The notes under the pieces: model-generated
What the model was told of the DNA's origin: nothing
Databases searched by the model: none
What the model saw: only the letters and a program-made list of their open reading frames with translations
Origin: Trichoderma breve
Lineage: Eukaryota; Ascomycota; Sordariomycetes; Hypocreales; Hypocreaceae
DNA: 64,000 nucleotides
Reading direction: 5' to 3'
Assembly: GCF_028502605.1 (NCBI RefSeq)
Contig: NC_079237.1
Span: 3,224,001 to 3,288,000 of the forward strand
Position numbers and translations under genes: made by a program
Part shown: positions 53,886 through 64,000 of the stretch, piece after piece
Layout: the number at the start of each line of letters is the position of its first letter
Position numbering within the stretch: the stretch's first letter is position 1

Positions 53886-54848
53886 GGAGTGGTCACATTG
53901 AGTTGGAAGGGGCGGGAATGCGATTTTTGAAGGAACTGGCACGATTGACGGCGGCATGAAAGTTGTATCAATGAGACGAAGCTGAAGGGAGGATATTCGA
54001 CATCAACCGGACGGACGTGGCGAGCCACCAGTGAAGGTATACATCTTCCATGAGAGAAAGCAACGACGAGGATAGCATCAGTCAGGGTATGGGCGCTGGG
54101 CAGTGGATGGGCTAGAGTGTGGTATCAAGAGTAAGGTACACGTACCTAGATACGATCTGTAATTTACAATATGCCAGGGAGATGGCGTCGATATTGATGA
54201 ACATGTTTTAATACTGCCATTTCTCCCCCTCATAGTCCTGAGAACTCTATCCCCATCTGTCGACTGTTGGCTCTATTAACGGAGGGGGTGATACTGACCA
54301 TAGGTAGGCTATGATGATTCAGCTCTCTATTTTCCGCGAAGCGGCTGTTCGACTCCTTCATGTCGTGAATACAGCCTTAGTATGCCCAAGTTCTCTTCAT
54401 CTTTTGTTACTTTCATTGCTACAGCACTTGGACACTCCCTAATGTTAGATATGCGGTGACTTTGAAGGCCCAGAGTAATGCTCAGCCAACCCTTGAGTGC
54501 CTAGAAATGCGTGTTTGTAGCTCCTCCAGTGAATTGTTCCTCTGTTCAACTGGCACTGGTGGACAGCTGCCCACACGCACACGCGCATCTACGCGTCTCG
54601 GCCCTTGGATTTTCCCTTGCCAACCACAAGTTCACGCGAGGCCCGCGGTATTTCTCTCTGCTATTCTTTGCACAATGTTTTGTTTTTCTTCTTCATCCAG
54701 CATTTCTCTCTCTCGTGCAATACTTATTCAACCCTGACCACAAAGAATCGTGCAATACCTATCATTTCCACATCTTTTGCTTCTTTCTTTACAATCTCAC
54801 CTCTTCATACATGCCCATCTAACGAAGCCCGCCTTCTTGTCCATCCTG
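53886..54848. other. Spacer, no gene seen
   Basis: AT-normal DNA with short frames and a pyrimidine-rich leader towards the exonuclease-like gene from about 54500. Confidence 0.45.
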
Positions 54849-56147
54849 ATGGCTTCATCGTTGCAGCAGCCACCCCCAAACCTCGAGTATGGAGGCAACA
54901 AGTACTCCCAACTTTCCAGCAGGCAACAGTCCATCATCTACGATGAGTTGTTGAAGAAATGCCATCCGCTCCAAGTTCTCCGGGCGGAGCTTCATGTCCT
55001 TGAGAATGAAGGACGACCCGTCGGCGTTCCGAACAAGCCAAAGCTTAAGCTAAAACAGTTTGTAGCAGCTCCCAATGGACAAACTTCGACTGGAGCACGA
55101 AGAGCTATTTCCATCGGCTGTGAATGGGGGGAAGCTGAAAATCATCGAAGCGAATTGCTGGCTATTTGTGCCATCGACGTTCTTACTGGCGAAACGTTGA
55201 TCGAATCCCTCGTTGCGCCATCACGGCCAATATGGGATTGGCGTACTAAGCATCATGGTATCTCCCCCCAAAAGATTGATGCCGCAGTGCAGGAGAAACA
55301 GTGCCTTCGTGGTTGGACACAAGCACGAGAGAAGCTTTTTGAGCACCTTGATCGGAAGACTATCCTCGTCGGGTATGAAACTGGCATCGACTTGAGGTTG
55401 CTGCGCTTGTTTCACACAACAATTGTCGACTCACAGATACTGGGAATATCTGCCATCTTCGGCCAAGAAGGGGGAAAGAAACCATCCCCAGAATGCCTAA
55501 TGTTTAGGATTTGCAGGGATTTTCTTGGTATGCCAATCCAACAGAATGCTTTTTACGACAGTGGCACCGACAAAGTCTTTGAGAAGGCACTGGTATCGAG
55601 AGAGATTGCATTGCAATGTATCCAGCGGCCTAATATCTTTAAAAAATGGGGGAATAAATGGAAAACTGAGTTGAAGAAAGTTCCTAAAGTCAAGAATGCA
55701 AGTCCAGAAAAGAAAGCGGGTCAAGGAAAGAAAGCAGGTCAAGACAAGAATAATGCGAAAACAGCGAAGACGCAAAATAAGGCAAAAGAGACGGGCGCTC
55801 CGGATGCCCATCCTAATGTCGAGACAACCTCCGGTCCCATCTCGGACAAGAGCCAAGCTGCAGGCACATTCAGCCAGGGATATGAGGCCGGGTACCTGGC
55901 CGCATACCAGGCCGCCTACCAAGCTGCCTTCCAGAGTGGCTTTCAAACGGGTTACGAGAAATGCCTCGAAAAAGTAAATTCGCAAGAGAATCAAGCAATG
56001 ACCAACAAGCTCCACCAGTCTCAAAATGCATACGAACACACTCATCAGGAATCGACCCAGCATACGGATGGGGAAGACATTTTTGACGACCACAGCGGGG
56101 TACTGAGCCAGGATGAGAGTTATGATAACGATTGGGCACCGGCATAG
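54849..56147 (+). CDS. Degenerate DEDD-exonuclease-like protein
   Basis: A 432-residue frame. Residues 86-195 resemble the exonuclease fold of the fungal REX4/REXO family: SIGCEWGE at 88-95, ICAIDVLTGETLIESLVAP, HHGISPQKIDAAV, and ILVGYETGIDLRLLRLFHTTIVDSQIL. The usual first Asp of DCE is a Gly (Gly90), but Glu92, Asp181 and Asp194 remain, so activity is doubtful. A Lys-rich linker (about 285-320) leads to a C-terminal part with repeated Ala-Tyr-Gln steps. The frame stops at TAG 56145-56147, but the same frame stays open for about 58 codons (ending near 56322), so either a 48-base intron removes the stop or a point mutation truncated the protein. The start at 54849 is the first ATG of the coherent frame. 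Confidence 0.65.
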   Translation: MASSLQQPPPNLEYGGNKYSQLSSRQQSIIYDELLKKCHPLQVLRAELHVLENEGRPVGVPNKPKLKLKQFVAAPNGQTSTGARRAISIGCEWGEAENHRSELLAICAIDVLTGETLIESLVAPSRPIWDWRTKHHGISPQKIDAAVQEKQCLRGWTQAREKLFEHLDRKTILVGYETGIDLRLLRLFHTTIVDSQILGISAIFGQEGGKKPSPECLMFRICRDFLGMPIQQNAFYDSGTDKVFEKALVSREIALQCIQRPNIFKKWGNKWKTELKKVPKVKNASPEKKAGQGKKAGQDKNNAKTAKTQNKAKETGAPDAHPNVETTSGPISDKSQAAGTFSQGYEAGYLAAYQAAYQAAFQSGFQTGYEKCLEKVNSQENQAMTNKLHQSQNAYEHTHQESTQHTDGEDIFDDHSGVLSQDESYDNDWAPA

Positions 56148-57195
56148 AAATCTGGAAGCCTTCTTGCTCGACTAATGGAGGATGAGAAGATTAGGGCCAT
56201 GTCTGAGATTGCAAATGGATTCAAAACTATGACAGTGGCGGACGAAATTGCAGAAAGCGATACGACTCTCGAAGAGGCAATTCGGGCGGCATGCCCACAA
56301 GAAGAGGAGAAAAAGAGATGACGAGAGAGGGACAGCTCGTGTACAACCTTGGTTGAGGGCTTAGGATCGCTGAAGAGGATTTCCAGGCATGAATCATCTC
56401 AGCAGCAGAATGAAGATGCGCTGCCGTGGGAGAATATTATGGACATGTAGTTGGACGCATATTTCTGGTGGATTGTGGGACATGACTGTGTTCTGTGCCT
56501 AATCTTTTCAAGCTTTGGCTTTTTTCTGGTCTTTTAATCTGGTTTGGTGGTATTGATGGAGTAGCAGCAAACATGCAGCATCTAGATAGATAGATATGTG
56601 CTGTGATGGCTTTGGAGAGGGTCCTCTTGTTACATGTATGCAGAGGTTTATAATCCATGACTACCTAGGTAATTAGGGAGCGATGAATGGAAATAAAGTG
56701 GACGCTGATCCCGATATTGTGCCTGATGATAGCGATACATCTTTTAAACTAAACATTGAATCAGACACACTGCCATATGTCGATGATGTCTCTGCTCGGT
56801 GAGAGTGTCCCAGATGGAGTGCCCCATTTGATCAAGTGGCTACACAGGTACTCTCCCTATATACCAGGTACGATGGCCGTTTGCAGTGCTTCCTCTACCT
56901 TGCGAGTTGTTCTTGATTAGGCAGATTGAAGTCCCTAGGTGTTTATAGAGTTATTTCCCAGCAAGAACTACCTCTACCTTGCGCCTGAGCAAACATGAGC
57001 TGAACGCATTAAGTAGCCTATAAACATCAAACGCCAAACGCCAACTTTTGAGCCTCAACCTCGATCAAACACACATATCACGCATTCGTTACCGCTCCCT
57101 GTGATTCTCGCGCGAACACAGCCAGCATCGATACTGAGTATTACTATTATGGAACTTACGCCTGTCGTTTACGAAAGCAATCCTAAAGACAAGCG
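56148..57195. other. Spacer with possible 3' coding extension at its start
   Basis: The first 175 bases continue the previous frame after the TAG. The rest shows no gene; the region from 56600 is AT-rich with the promoter of the F-box-like gene. Confidence 0.4.
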
Positions 57196-58344
57196 ATGCC
57201 GCTTCTGGCCGACGAACCCGAGCCCTTGCCGACGCCTCCTGGCTCTCCATTGCCATGGGCCGGCAAATACGAGGCCTCCCTCCAATGTATGCCGCCTGAG
57301 ATTATCATGAGAATCATGGGGTTTACGAACTCGAGGTTTGAGCTCATCAACCTCGCACTGAGCTCGCCGTATCTTTTCGCCGTGATGAAGATGCACGAGG
57401 TTCAGATCCTCAAGGCGATGGCGCGCAATTTACTTGGGCCTTCCAACCTGGACATTTGCCTCTTAACCATGGGGGTACTAAAGGTCGCTCAGAGTGGAGA
57501 GAAGGTCTGGCAGTGTCTGTATGCTCTCTCACAGCGCCCAACGGTGGACACGATACGCGATCTCAAGACGCTCCGTAACATGGTGGACTTGACGGCGTAT
57601 ATCAACACCATGGTGACAATCTACACGTATCCACAGCAGCCAGATCCCTTTTGGAGACACGCCTTGCGCAAGTACGCCAACCGATGGCCCGACGGCTGCG
57701 TCCCTGACGGCAACGTCTCCATCGACCCGTCGACAAGAGAAGAGTTGCAACTGGTGGCTGCGCGCCTCTGGAACGTGCGAGACGCGGCTTTCGGAAATCA
57801 TCACAGCGCGCCACCCAGAATAAACCATTCAAAAGAGCTCATGACGCTGTACCAGCGAGAGATGTTTTGCGCGGAGCTGAAGCTGCGGTGTGACCTGGTG
57901 TCAGAGGCGGGATATGACATTCCTGAGTGGATGCACGAAGAAATGCCCGGCGACGGAGTACAGAGCTTCCTCGAGCTGCTCTAGTGCTGCAGCGTACACG
58001 CGATGGCCCAGTGTTGGAACCGTGACGACGGCGAGGTGTGGACAGAGATGAATCAGTCGTCTTGGGCCGAGGGCCGAGCTCTGGGAATTCGGTTTTATAT
58101 TGCCATTGCGATATATATGCCATACTATGCTCATCGGGAAACCGTTGTTGAGCTTTGCCACGCTATACGGAGCCAAATATGGCCTTATTGGCATCCAGAG
58201 GAATCCACCGGGGCCCCAATCGAATGGTTCTTTGAGTTTCAGGAGGCTGCGTGGGATGGCTTGTGGGAGCACGCTTACGAGTATTGCCGGCAACTCGACA
58301 ATGGGCTCGTGGATGACATTGGCGGAGGAACGGAATACTTTTGA
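57196..58344 (+). pseudogene. F-box-like protein gene interrupted by an in-frame TAG
   Basis: One frame from the ATG at 57196 to the stop at 58342-58344 (382 codons) contains a single TAG at 57982-57984. The first part has a proline-rich start and then 'MPPEIIMRIMGFTNSRFELINLALSSPYLF' (about residues 33-62), the pattern of an F-box that would bind Skp1 in an SCF ubiquitin ligase. The part after the TAG is rich in Trp, Glu and Tyr (WNRDDGEVWTEMNQSSW..) and looks like the same protein's C-terminus. A stop of this type could come from CAG to TAG. Alternatively an intron from 57875 (GTGTGA) to CTGCAG at 57991 would remove it and keep the frame, at the cost of protein-like sequence. Function of the C-terminus is unknown. 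Confidence 0.55.
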
Positions 58345-58576
58345 GGCGGTCGTTTTGGTTCTTTAGAACATTTGGAATAGCGATAGAGCGATATTTTGCA
58401 AATTGGCTGCTGAAGCAGCGAATAATAATAGATGATCTATGATATTCTTGATCATGAAGCGCTAATGCTGTGGCATATCTCTGAGGCCATGATGTCTGAC
58501 GTTTCTGTCGCTCCTTTACCTTTAACCAACCGATATGAAAGTGAAATGAAAATAAATGAAATGCATATCCGTGACG

Positions 58577-59341
58577 TTAAGATCTCTGTCCTGGCTTGAC
58601 ATCACTCTTGGCTCTTGGCCTTGGCAATCTGCCGCCGTTTATCTGGATGGGACTTTTGCCGCTGATGCTCTTGTCATCAAAAGTGACATGTTTGCCGGTT
58701 GCAGGAGGTTTGTCAATTGACACCCGCCTGGGGATACGGCTGATGTAACCGCTTTTACTTGTAGGAGAAGCAATCTTTGGAGGAGCAGCCGGAGGTGCAT
58801 TTTCAGCATCAGCAGTGCTCTTTTTACTCTCCGCAGAAGCACTGCTCTTCACAGCAGAAACAGTCGCAGCAGCAGGAATATTGGTAATATTGCGGACTCC
58901 GACGCTCTTCATCCTCACCCCCGCCCTGCCTTTCGCCTCCCTTACCACACCGATGCGACACCCGGTTCTACGGCGGCACGTCGACTGGCAGACGAACTTG
59001 AGGCCCGGGCGCCACGGCACGACGACGATGGAGCCGCGGTATTCGGAGCCGATGGAGCCGACGAGGCGGTCGGTGGCGGACTCGTAAAAGGTGACTGCGC
59101 TAGGGGAGGATGCGTCGATTTGGATGGCGAGGGCGAGGGTGTCGGGGGGAGGTCTTGTGGGTTGGTTGGGGGGGTAGATGGACCATTCTGGGGGGAGGCA
59201 TTTCTTGCGAGTCTGGAGGGAAATGATTGTTAGTTTGAATGGAGGATTTGGAGGGAGATTGACAAGGGGATGTACTTCTTTTTGGCATTTGAGGAGGAGG
59301 TTTTCTGTGGATGTTGAGGTTGCTGGTTTGGGGGGTGGCAT
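58577..59341 (-). CDS. Conserved fungal protein of unknown function
   Basis: Probable two-exon gene (59276-59341 and 58577-59212), 233 residues. The frame is open throughout, but a 63-base stretch (59213-59275) begins GTACAT and ends CTAACAATCATTTCCCTCCAG, a near-perfect branch and acceptor, and its removal links CQKE to TRKKCLPPEWSIYPP. The body has short conserved blocks (SIVVVPWRPGLKFVCQSTCRRRTGCRIG), with Cys and Arg that could bind metal or nucleic acid, and a Ser/Ala/Lys-rich C-terminal half with 'RIPRRVS' and 'HVTFDD' stretches. No named domain. Because the intron is a multiple of three without a stop, simple ORF calls overstate the protein by 21 residues. Confidence 0.6.
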   Translation of the reverse strand: MPPPKPATSTSTENLLLKCQKEVHPLVNLPPNPPFKLTIISLQTRKKCLPPEWSIYPPNQPTRPPPDTLALAIQIDASSPSAVTFYESATDRLVGSIGSEYRGSIVVVPWRPGLKFVCQSTCRRRTGCRIGVVREAKGRAGVRMKSVGVRNITNIPAAATVSAVKSSASAESKKSTADAENAPPAAPPKIASPTSKSGYISRIPRRVSIDKPPATGKHVTFDDKSISGKSPIQINGGRLPRPRAKSDVKPGQRS

Positions 59342-60000
59342 TGTGAGGGTTTTGGATATGGGGGATTCTGGGTATGAAGATGGGTGTTGTGGTGTTTAGT
59401 GTTGATGATGGATGAAGAGAGCGTTGTGTTTGTCTTAATGTTGAGAGTATAAGGTGTAAGATGGCGAGTTGGGTATCAATTATACATGTGCCTAATTTCA
59501 TGTTGGTATCCCGACGTGCAGCAATTAATTGAGTATCACACTATGAATGAGTACATATTGGCTGTGCATGATAGCTGCACGAGCATGTACGATGCGTTGT
59601 CAGTAATGCGGACTCTGAGTTTGTGTAAGTAGCTGCATGTAAGCCATTGAGACTTATGATGCATTACCATTACCCCATTTCTGTATTTCCCATGCCGCCC
59701 GTTACAAGCCCAGATGCATGTATGTATTTGATCATCAGATTCTACTGCCATGTGATTCTGGCAATTCATGTGAAAGCTTAGATACCAACAATACCGTGAT
59801 CTTGCAAGTAAATCCGGTTGTTGACGTGGCACTTTAATGCTGCGTCGCAACCCACCGACTCGCCTCACATTTGTCTTGCTTGTCTTCTGAGGGGGACCCA
59901 AGTGGCACGTTGTGAGTGGCCCGATTGGGATGCGTGACTTTCGTATGCAGCCATTTCATATCCTCCAACTCATTCTATATACCTCAAATTGACTATAGCT
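59342..60000. other. Spacer, no gene seen
   Basis: Frames at 59536-59901 and shorter ones are unlike proteins. AT-rich DNA. Confidence 0.4.
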
Positions 60001-60195
60001 ATAATAGCGGTTACTATAAACATATAAATATAGTAGTAGCTACTAAAACAATATAAATATAATAGCAGCTACTACAGAAATATAGATATAATAGCAGATG
60101 CTATAGAAATATAGATATTATAATAGATACTGAAGAAATATAGATACAGTAGTAAATATTATAGAAGTATAAATATAATAGTAGATACTTATAAA
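60001..60195. repeat. 29-base minisatellite, AT-rich
   Basis: About six diverged copies of a 29-base unit resembling ATAATAGCAGCTACTACAGA followed by AATATAGAT. The copies differ at several sites. Its period and a TAGCAGA core are shared with the array at 61321. Confidence 0.8.
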
Positions 60196-60408
60196 AATTG
60201 GCGTATAATTTAACGCACGGGTGTTTGAGACCTTCTAGGTCTCGGTTTTTCTGTTCTTTGCTTGAGCCCCTAGTCCACAGCTCCGTTATTACATGTATCA
60301 ATACCGACATAAATGAAATGAGCAGCTGGGAACAAAAGAAGAAAAAAAAACCAATAACAGAGCGATTAAATATTTCACATAGACACCTACGTGATGTGAT
60401 TGCAACCG

Positions 60409-60897
60409 CTAGATCGCGCACTGCATCAAATGGCCACGGCCAACGAGCGCCGCAACGAGAGCGTCAGTCTCTGCATTTATCCAGGCACCACAGGGACTCG
60501 CTGCCGAATGATTGGTTGTTTCACAGCGAGGGCAAAAGAAGTTGATACACTCAGGATTTGCACAAGTCCCATCATGCTTTGCAAAAAAATTGCACTCTCG
60601 CTCACCGCGGCAGGGATGTCGGCGACGCCAATTTTCATCGACTGTATTAAACGCAGCGACAATAGGCTCACAGCGATTTGGGTTGGGTAAATTGGTGAAT
60701 GTGACAAGGAAATCATTGCAGTCTCGTGAAACGCTTCTCAATGGACGTTCGTAGAAGGCTTGTGCCATGCATTCATGGCATATAGCGTGTGTTGTATGCG
60801 TTGGGCATACCGCAGCGATGTGCACAGGGACGGTTTCTTGATGAATCTCACAGAAAGGAAATTGTTGTTCCACAAGCTCTTTCAAACTAGATAACAT
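60409..60897 (-). CDS. Cys-rich hypothetical protein
   Basis: A 162-residue frame from the ATG at 60897. It has two Cys/His clusters: one near the start (FCEIHQ.. CPTHTTHAICHECM) and one in the C-terminal third (CRGERECNFFAKHDGTCANPECINFFCPRC), spaced as in RING- or B-box-like zinc modules. Several Trp and Arg residues lie between. An ubiquitin-related or other zinc-binding role is conceivable, but the family is not recognised. An upstream exon (MEHLTKARQHLLLVVQQL, about 61035-61085) is likely but cannot be joined in frame with confidence, so the N-terminus may be incomplete. Confidence 0.5.
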   Translation of the reverse strand: MLSSLKELVEQQFPFCEIHQETVPVHIAAVCPTHTTHAICHECMAQAFYERPLRSVSRDCNDFLVTFTNLPNPNRCEPIVAAFNTVDENWRRRHPCRGERECNFFAKHDGTCANPECINFFCPRCETTNHSAASPCGAWINAETDALVAALVGRGHLMQCAI

Positions 60898-61320
60898 TCT
60901 GAAAGACAAAGACTTTTGACTTACGCGTAGCACATTCTCTGACTCTCGATGTTCCTATACATCGACACTGGAAGACTATGTAGTGATGATTAGTGGGTTG
61001 CCTGGTAGGATTTGGGGGGGATTAAACTCACAAGTTGCTGCACAACGAGAAGAAGATGTTGGCGTGCTTTAGTAAGATGCTCCATATTGTGTTATGAGCA
61101 GTGACAAACAGGTATCGAGTGCGTGCAGCGACAAAGAACAGGTATTGAGTGCGTGCAATGACTAGGACGATGCTATCACGGAGTTTGGAAAAGAAAGAAA
61201 AGAAGATAAAACATCAGGCTTCACAAAAAGAAATGAAATAGTCATAACGGGAGATACTAGAAATAGGTGCTAGGTAGGTAGGAATACAGGTACTACAGTA
61301 ACATACATGTATACTAGAAC

Positions 61321-61429
61321 AGCATAGCGATAGTAGGAGATACTGGAGAAGCATAGCGGTAGTAGCAGATAATAGAGAAGCATAGTGGTAGTAGCAGACA
61401 CTAGAATAAAGTATCGATAGTAACAGAAA
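61321..61429. repeat. 29-base minisatellite, second array
   Basis: Nearly four copies of a 29-base unit close to AGCATAGCGGTAGTAGCAGA followed by TAATAGAGA, with 20 of 29 bases shared with the 60.0 kb array when aligned. Both arrays flank the Cys-rich gene. Confidence 0.8.
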
Positions 61430-61588
61430 GGAGTGACACTGGCAGATGCTCAAAGATCTGGATATCTGCTACCTACTAGGTATCTAGACAAATAAGTGCT
61501 GAAATAAAATGCTTCCTTTCCCATCCTGTTCTGACACTTGAAATTCAGTCAGCCGCTAGGGTGTAGGCTTATTTGTATTTCTCTTGAA

Positions 61589-64000
61589 TCAGGAATTGCT
61601 TAACTTTGGATAATCCAGCAAATACTTGCCCGGAGAGCTGAGACCAGTACTCTCAAGTTCGATATCTTCCCGCAAGCCGATGGCACGAAGGGTCTCTTTA
61701 TTGACCCCCACCTGGCCGAGGTACGTGATTGTATCCTTCCATCTCTGGACGTCTTCATCGTCTTTAAAATATCGTTGAATATTTGGGTATGTGCTCTGAC
61801 GAAGGACTTGGATGGCACGTTCCGCCCCAACGCGGTCGATCATGGCCGTGACGATTTCCTTTTCTCCCCAGAACGCTGCAGCAGCCAGTGCACTTTTATA
61901 AAACCCTCGGTCAGACACGGCTGTGGGATCTGCACCTGCATCAAGCAGCATGCGCTGTATCTCGTCTCGCTCTTTCTGATTCACCCTTTCATTCCCCCTC
62001 GGCGTCATTGATGCCTCGAGCGCGCTGCCATAGTTTCCAGTTCTTGGCAAATTTGGATCTGCGCCATGTTCGAGTAGCAGCCGTACAATTGCCGGGTCCG
62101 CATTGTCTACTGCTATGATAAGAGGACTCCCGTTTTCGCCTTTGTGCACGACAGCATTCGCATTGGCTCCAGCTTTGAGCAGGATTTGGACCGATTCGAC
62201 TTTTTGGCGATACACCGCTGTAATCAAGATGTTGCCATGCATATAACCGGCGTCGTTCTCCCTCTGCACGTCTACCAGGCCTTGATCCAGCATCCATTGT
62301 AGCGTTGCGGGGCTAAAATCGGTAGCCACTTGTGCAGCAGTGATACCGTCTTTGCTACGACTTGGAAGGTTGACGTCTACCTTTGCCTCCATTATAAAGA
62401 ACTTCATGATGTCGAAATGTTCTTCGGCAAGCGCGCAATTCAACGCCACAACGCAATTTTCCGCAGCATATTGATCCATAACGTCAATCAAGTCGACCAA
62501 ATGTTTGACCATTGGCAAGCAGTTGCTCTTAGCCGCGAGCATCAATGAGGTCTCTTCGTTGCCATTCTTTTCAAAGGCCATCTCTATGGTCATTTTGCTG
62601 TTCAGCCACCAGTCGCGCAAGGTGTACCATAATCCATATTGACACGCGGCCAGTAAAGACAAGTTGTTCGGGTTGAAATCATTTGAACGCTTTTCATCAT
62701 GCTCGGCCCATTGTCGATAGTTGGCGCTGCTTTCACCTGGTGAGCCGAGAAAGCGCTCTAGGGCCTCTGTGAGATCCGGATCAGCCTTCGTAGCCTCATT
62801 TTCCCCCTCCGTCGTTTCTAGCCATTGGTCGTATTCCTCAACGTGCCTGCCCCAAGAGTCTCCAACGTATTCTGCAAAAGTCTCATACTCTATCTCTTCT
62901 GGCCAAAAATTTTCAAGGACGCCGAGGCACACTTTTGATGCAAACACATGGCACTTCCAATTCGTGTAACCTCTTGATTCAAAATATTCAGCCACAGAGG
63001 CATGTGGTAGCATCCAAACACCCCTTTCTTCATCAATAGTCAGGAGATCTTGACAAAGTGATAGAATTTGCTGCTGTGTCTGCTTTTCTTTTCGCACCAC
63101 TGTAGATCCTTGGACAGCGTATTGAATGGCTTCTAAGAGGATGTGTGATCGGAGTGGCTCGAATGAACACAACACCCACATAATGGCGCGCTCAGCTAGG
63201 TTGACATCGAAGTCATCATGCCCTCTCATATTATCCCAAAGCTGATCATACGCTTCTGTTAAGTTGCGAGGCAATTTATGCGCCCAATTATGGACTGCAT
63301 CATCCGTGATATGGTTTTCAAGGCTTCTCACTTGTAAGTAAACCCACCGGAACCTGTAATCACGCGTGTCAGATCTCATCTCGATCCACATGCAAGCCAT
63401 AACATCGTCTTAAATGAAAACTTACATTCCGCAGCTCCGAGTTGCAAAAACATGTTTAATTTCGTCTTGGGCTTCTTGACTTCGCTCCATAAACGATTCG
63501 GTCGAATAAAGCTTCTCATCCAGAAATCTCTCAATGTCATCTTGCTGATTGCTAGCATCCAGAGTGATAATACGCCTATCTTGGAACGCCTTTATATACT
63601 TCCGGTCTGGTCGGGTAGAAATAAAAATCTTGACGGGTCTCCTAGACTCTTCCATCATTTGGATAAGAATAGTACACAAGTTATGAGTGGTGATATCAGA
63701 TTCGTCCAGAGCATCCAGAATAATAGTCGTCTTTGAGTATAGATTCAAAGATTCCATAATGAAATCTTTGCAATCCTTGTAACCTAAATCTCTCCCTTCT
63801 CTCTTTGCAATCTCGCATTTATGTACGAGGCTACGTTGGACGAGAGTAGGTTCATCAAAAGCTTTACCAGCTAACTGACGAACAAAGCTTCTCAAGACGA
63901 CCATCGGGTCTTGCATTGAAGTTCCGCGATTGCAATAGAAATAAGCAAACCCTTCATCATGTTGCGATGCATTAAGTGTCTGCTTGACGTAATCGATCGC
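61589..64000 (-). CDS. NACHT-ankyrin (STAND/NLR-like) protein, N-terminus outside window
   Basis: Two visible exons (63426-64000 and 61589-63353) join across a 72-base phase-2 intron, giving 779 residues of a longer protein. The start and P-loop lie past the right edge. Visible are the NACHT pieces FAYFYCNRG, Walker B TTIILDALDESD (about residues 91-102 of the visible part) and KIFISTRPD, then a WH-like region (FRWVYLQVRSLE.., LPRNLTEAYDQLW). The C-terminus has about five ankyrin-type repeats (for example SPLIIAVDNADPAIVRLLLE and SVQILLKAGANAN) ending in a charged tail. Such proteins act in fungal non-self recognition or heterokaryon incompatibility. The partner and N-terminal effector domain are unknown. 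Confidence 0.82.

Noticed and set aside
60899..60924. 26-base GT-AG stretch as an intron of the Cys-rich gene
   Set aside because: Too short for a fungal intron.

Overview
The window is nuclear DNA of a filamentous ascomycete, most likely a Sordariomycete and probably Hypocreales (inference). The reasons are short GT-AG introns of 50-110 bases with CTAAC-like branch sites, Zn2Cys6 and NmrA-type proteins, NACHT-ankyrin and F-box genes, and fungal versions of INO80, CCR4 and AcrB. No bacterial operons, rRNA or convincing tRNA genes were seen. Most gene models are spliced and were rebuilt by hand from frames that join across introns.

Layout. (1) 1-13.6 kb is accessory: a C2H2 zinc-finger gene running off the left edge, a divergent pair of a SnoaL-like protein and a Zn2Cys6 regulator, a membrane protein, a decayed membrane-protein pseudogene with relic fragments beside it, a four-exon NmrA-like reductase, a 2.3 kb gene-free stretch, and then a secreted cysteine-rich precursor built from tandemly duplicated exons with KR sites. 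(2) 14.4-20.5 kb is INO80, the chromatin-remodelling ATPase, on the minus strand. (3) 20.5-29.3 kb holds a gene-poor stretch, a UbiA-type membrane prenyltransferase or terpene cyclase, a secreted S10 serine carboxypeptidase and a C2H2 protein. (4) 29.9-48.7 kb is mostly core genes with wide spacers: AcrB, a conserved unknown, a tiny LYR protein (ETFRF1/LYRM5 type) with a 13-base exon, a SAM methyltransferase and the CCR4 deadenylase. (5) 49-64 kb is accessory and repeat-rich: minisatellites, a zone of broken reading frames, a degenerate DEDD-exonuclease-like gene, an F-box-like gene split by an in-frame TAG, a conserved unknown, a Cys-rich protein between two related 29-bp minisatellites, and a NACHT-ankyrin (NLR-like) gene leaving the right edge.

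Most notable is the precursor gene at 12.0-13.3 kb. Three near-identical phase-0 exons, separated by introns that are also similar to each other, each encode a six-cysteine module preceded by a Lys-Arg site. It reads as a recently expanded polyprotein that Kex2 would cut into several disulfide-rich peptides. The in-frame TAG codons in two adjacent genes at 56.1 and 58.0 kb, and the frameshifted pseudogenes at both ends, point to active gene decay in the accessory flanks. Functions are from motif recognition only; no database search was possible.
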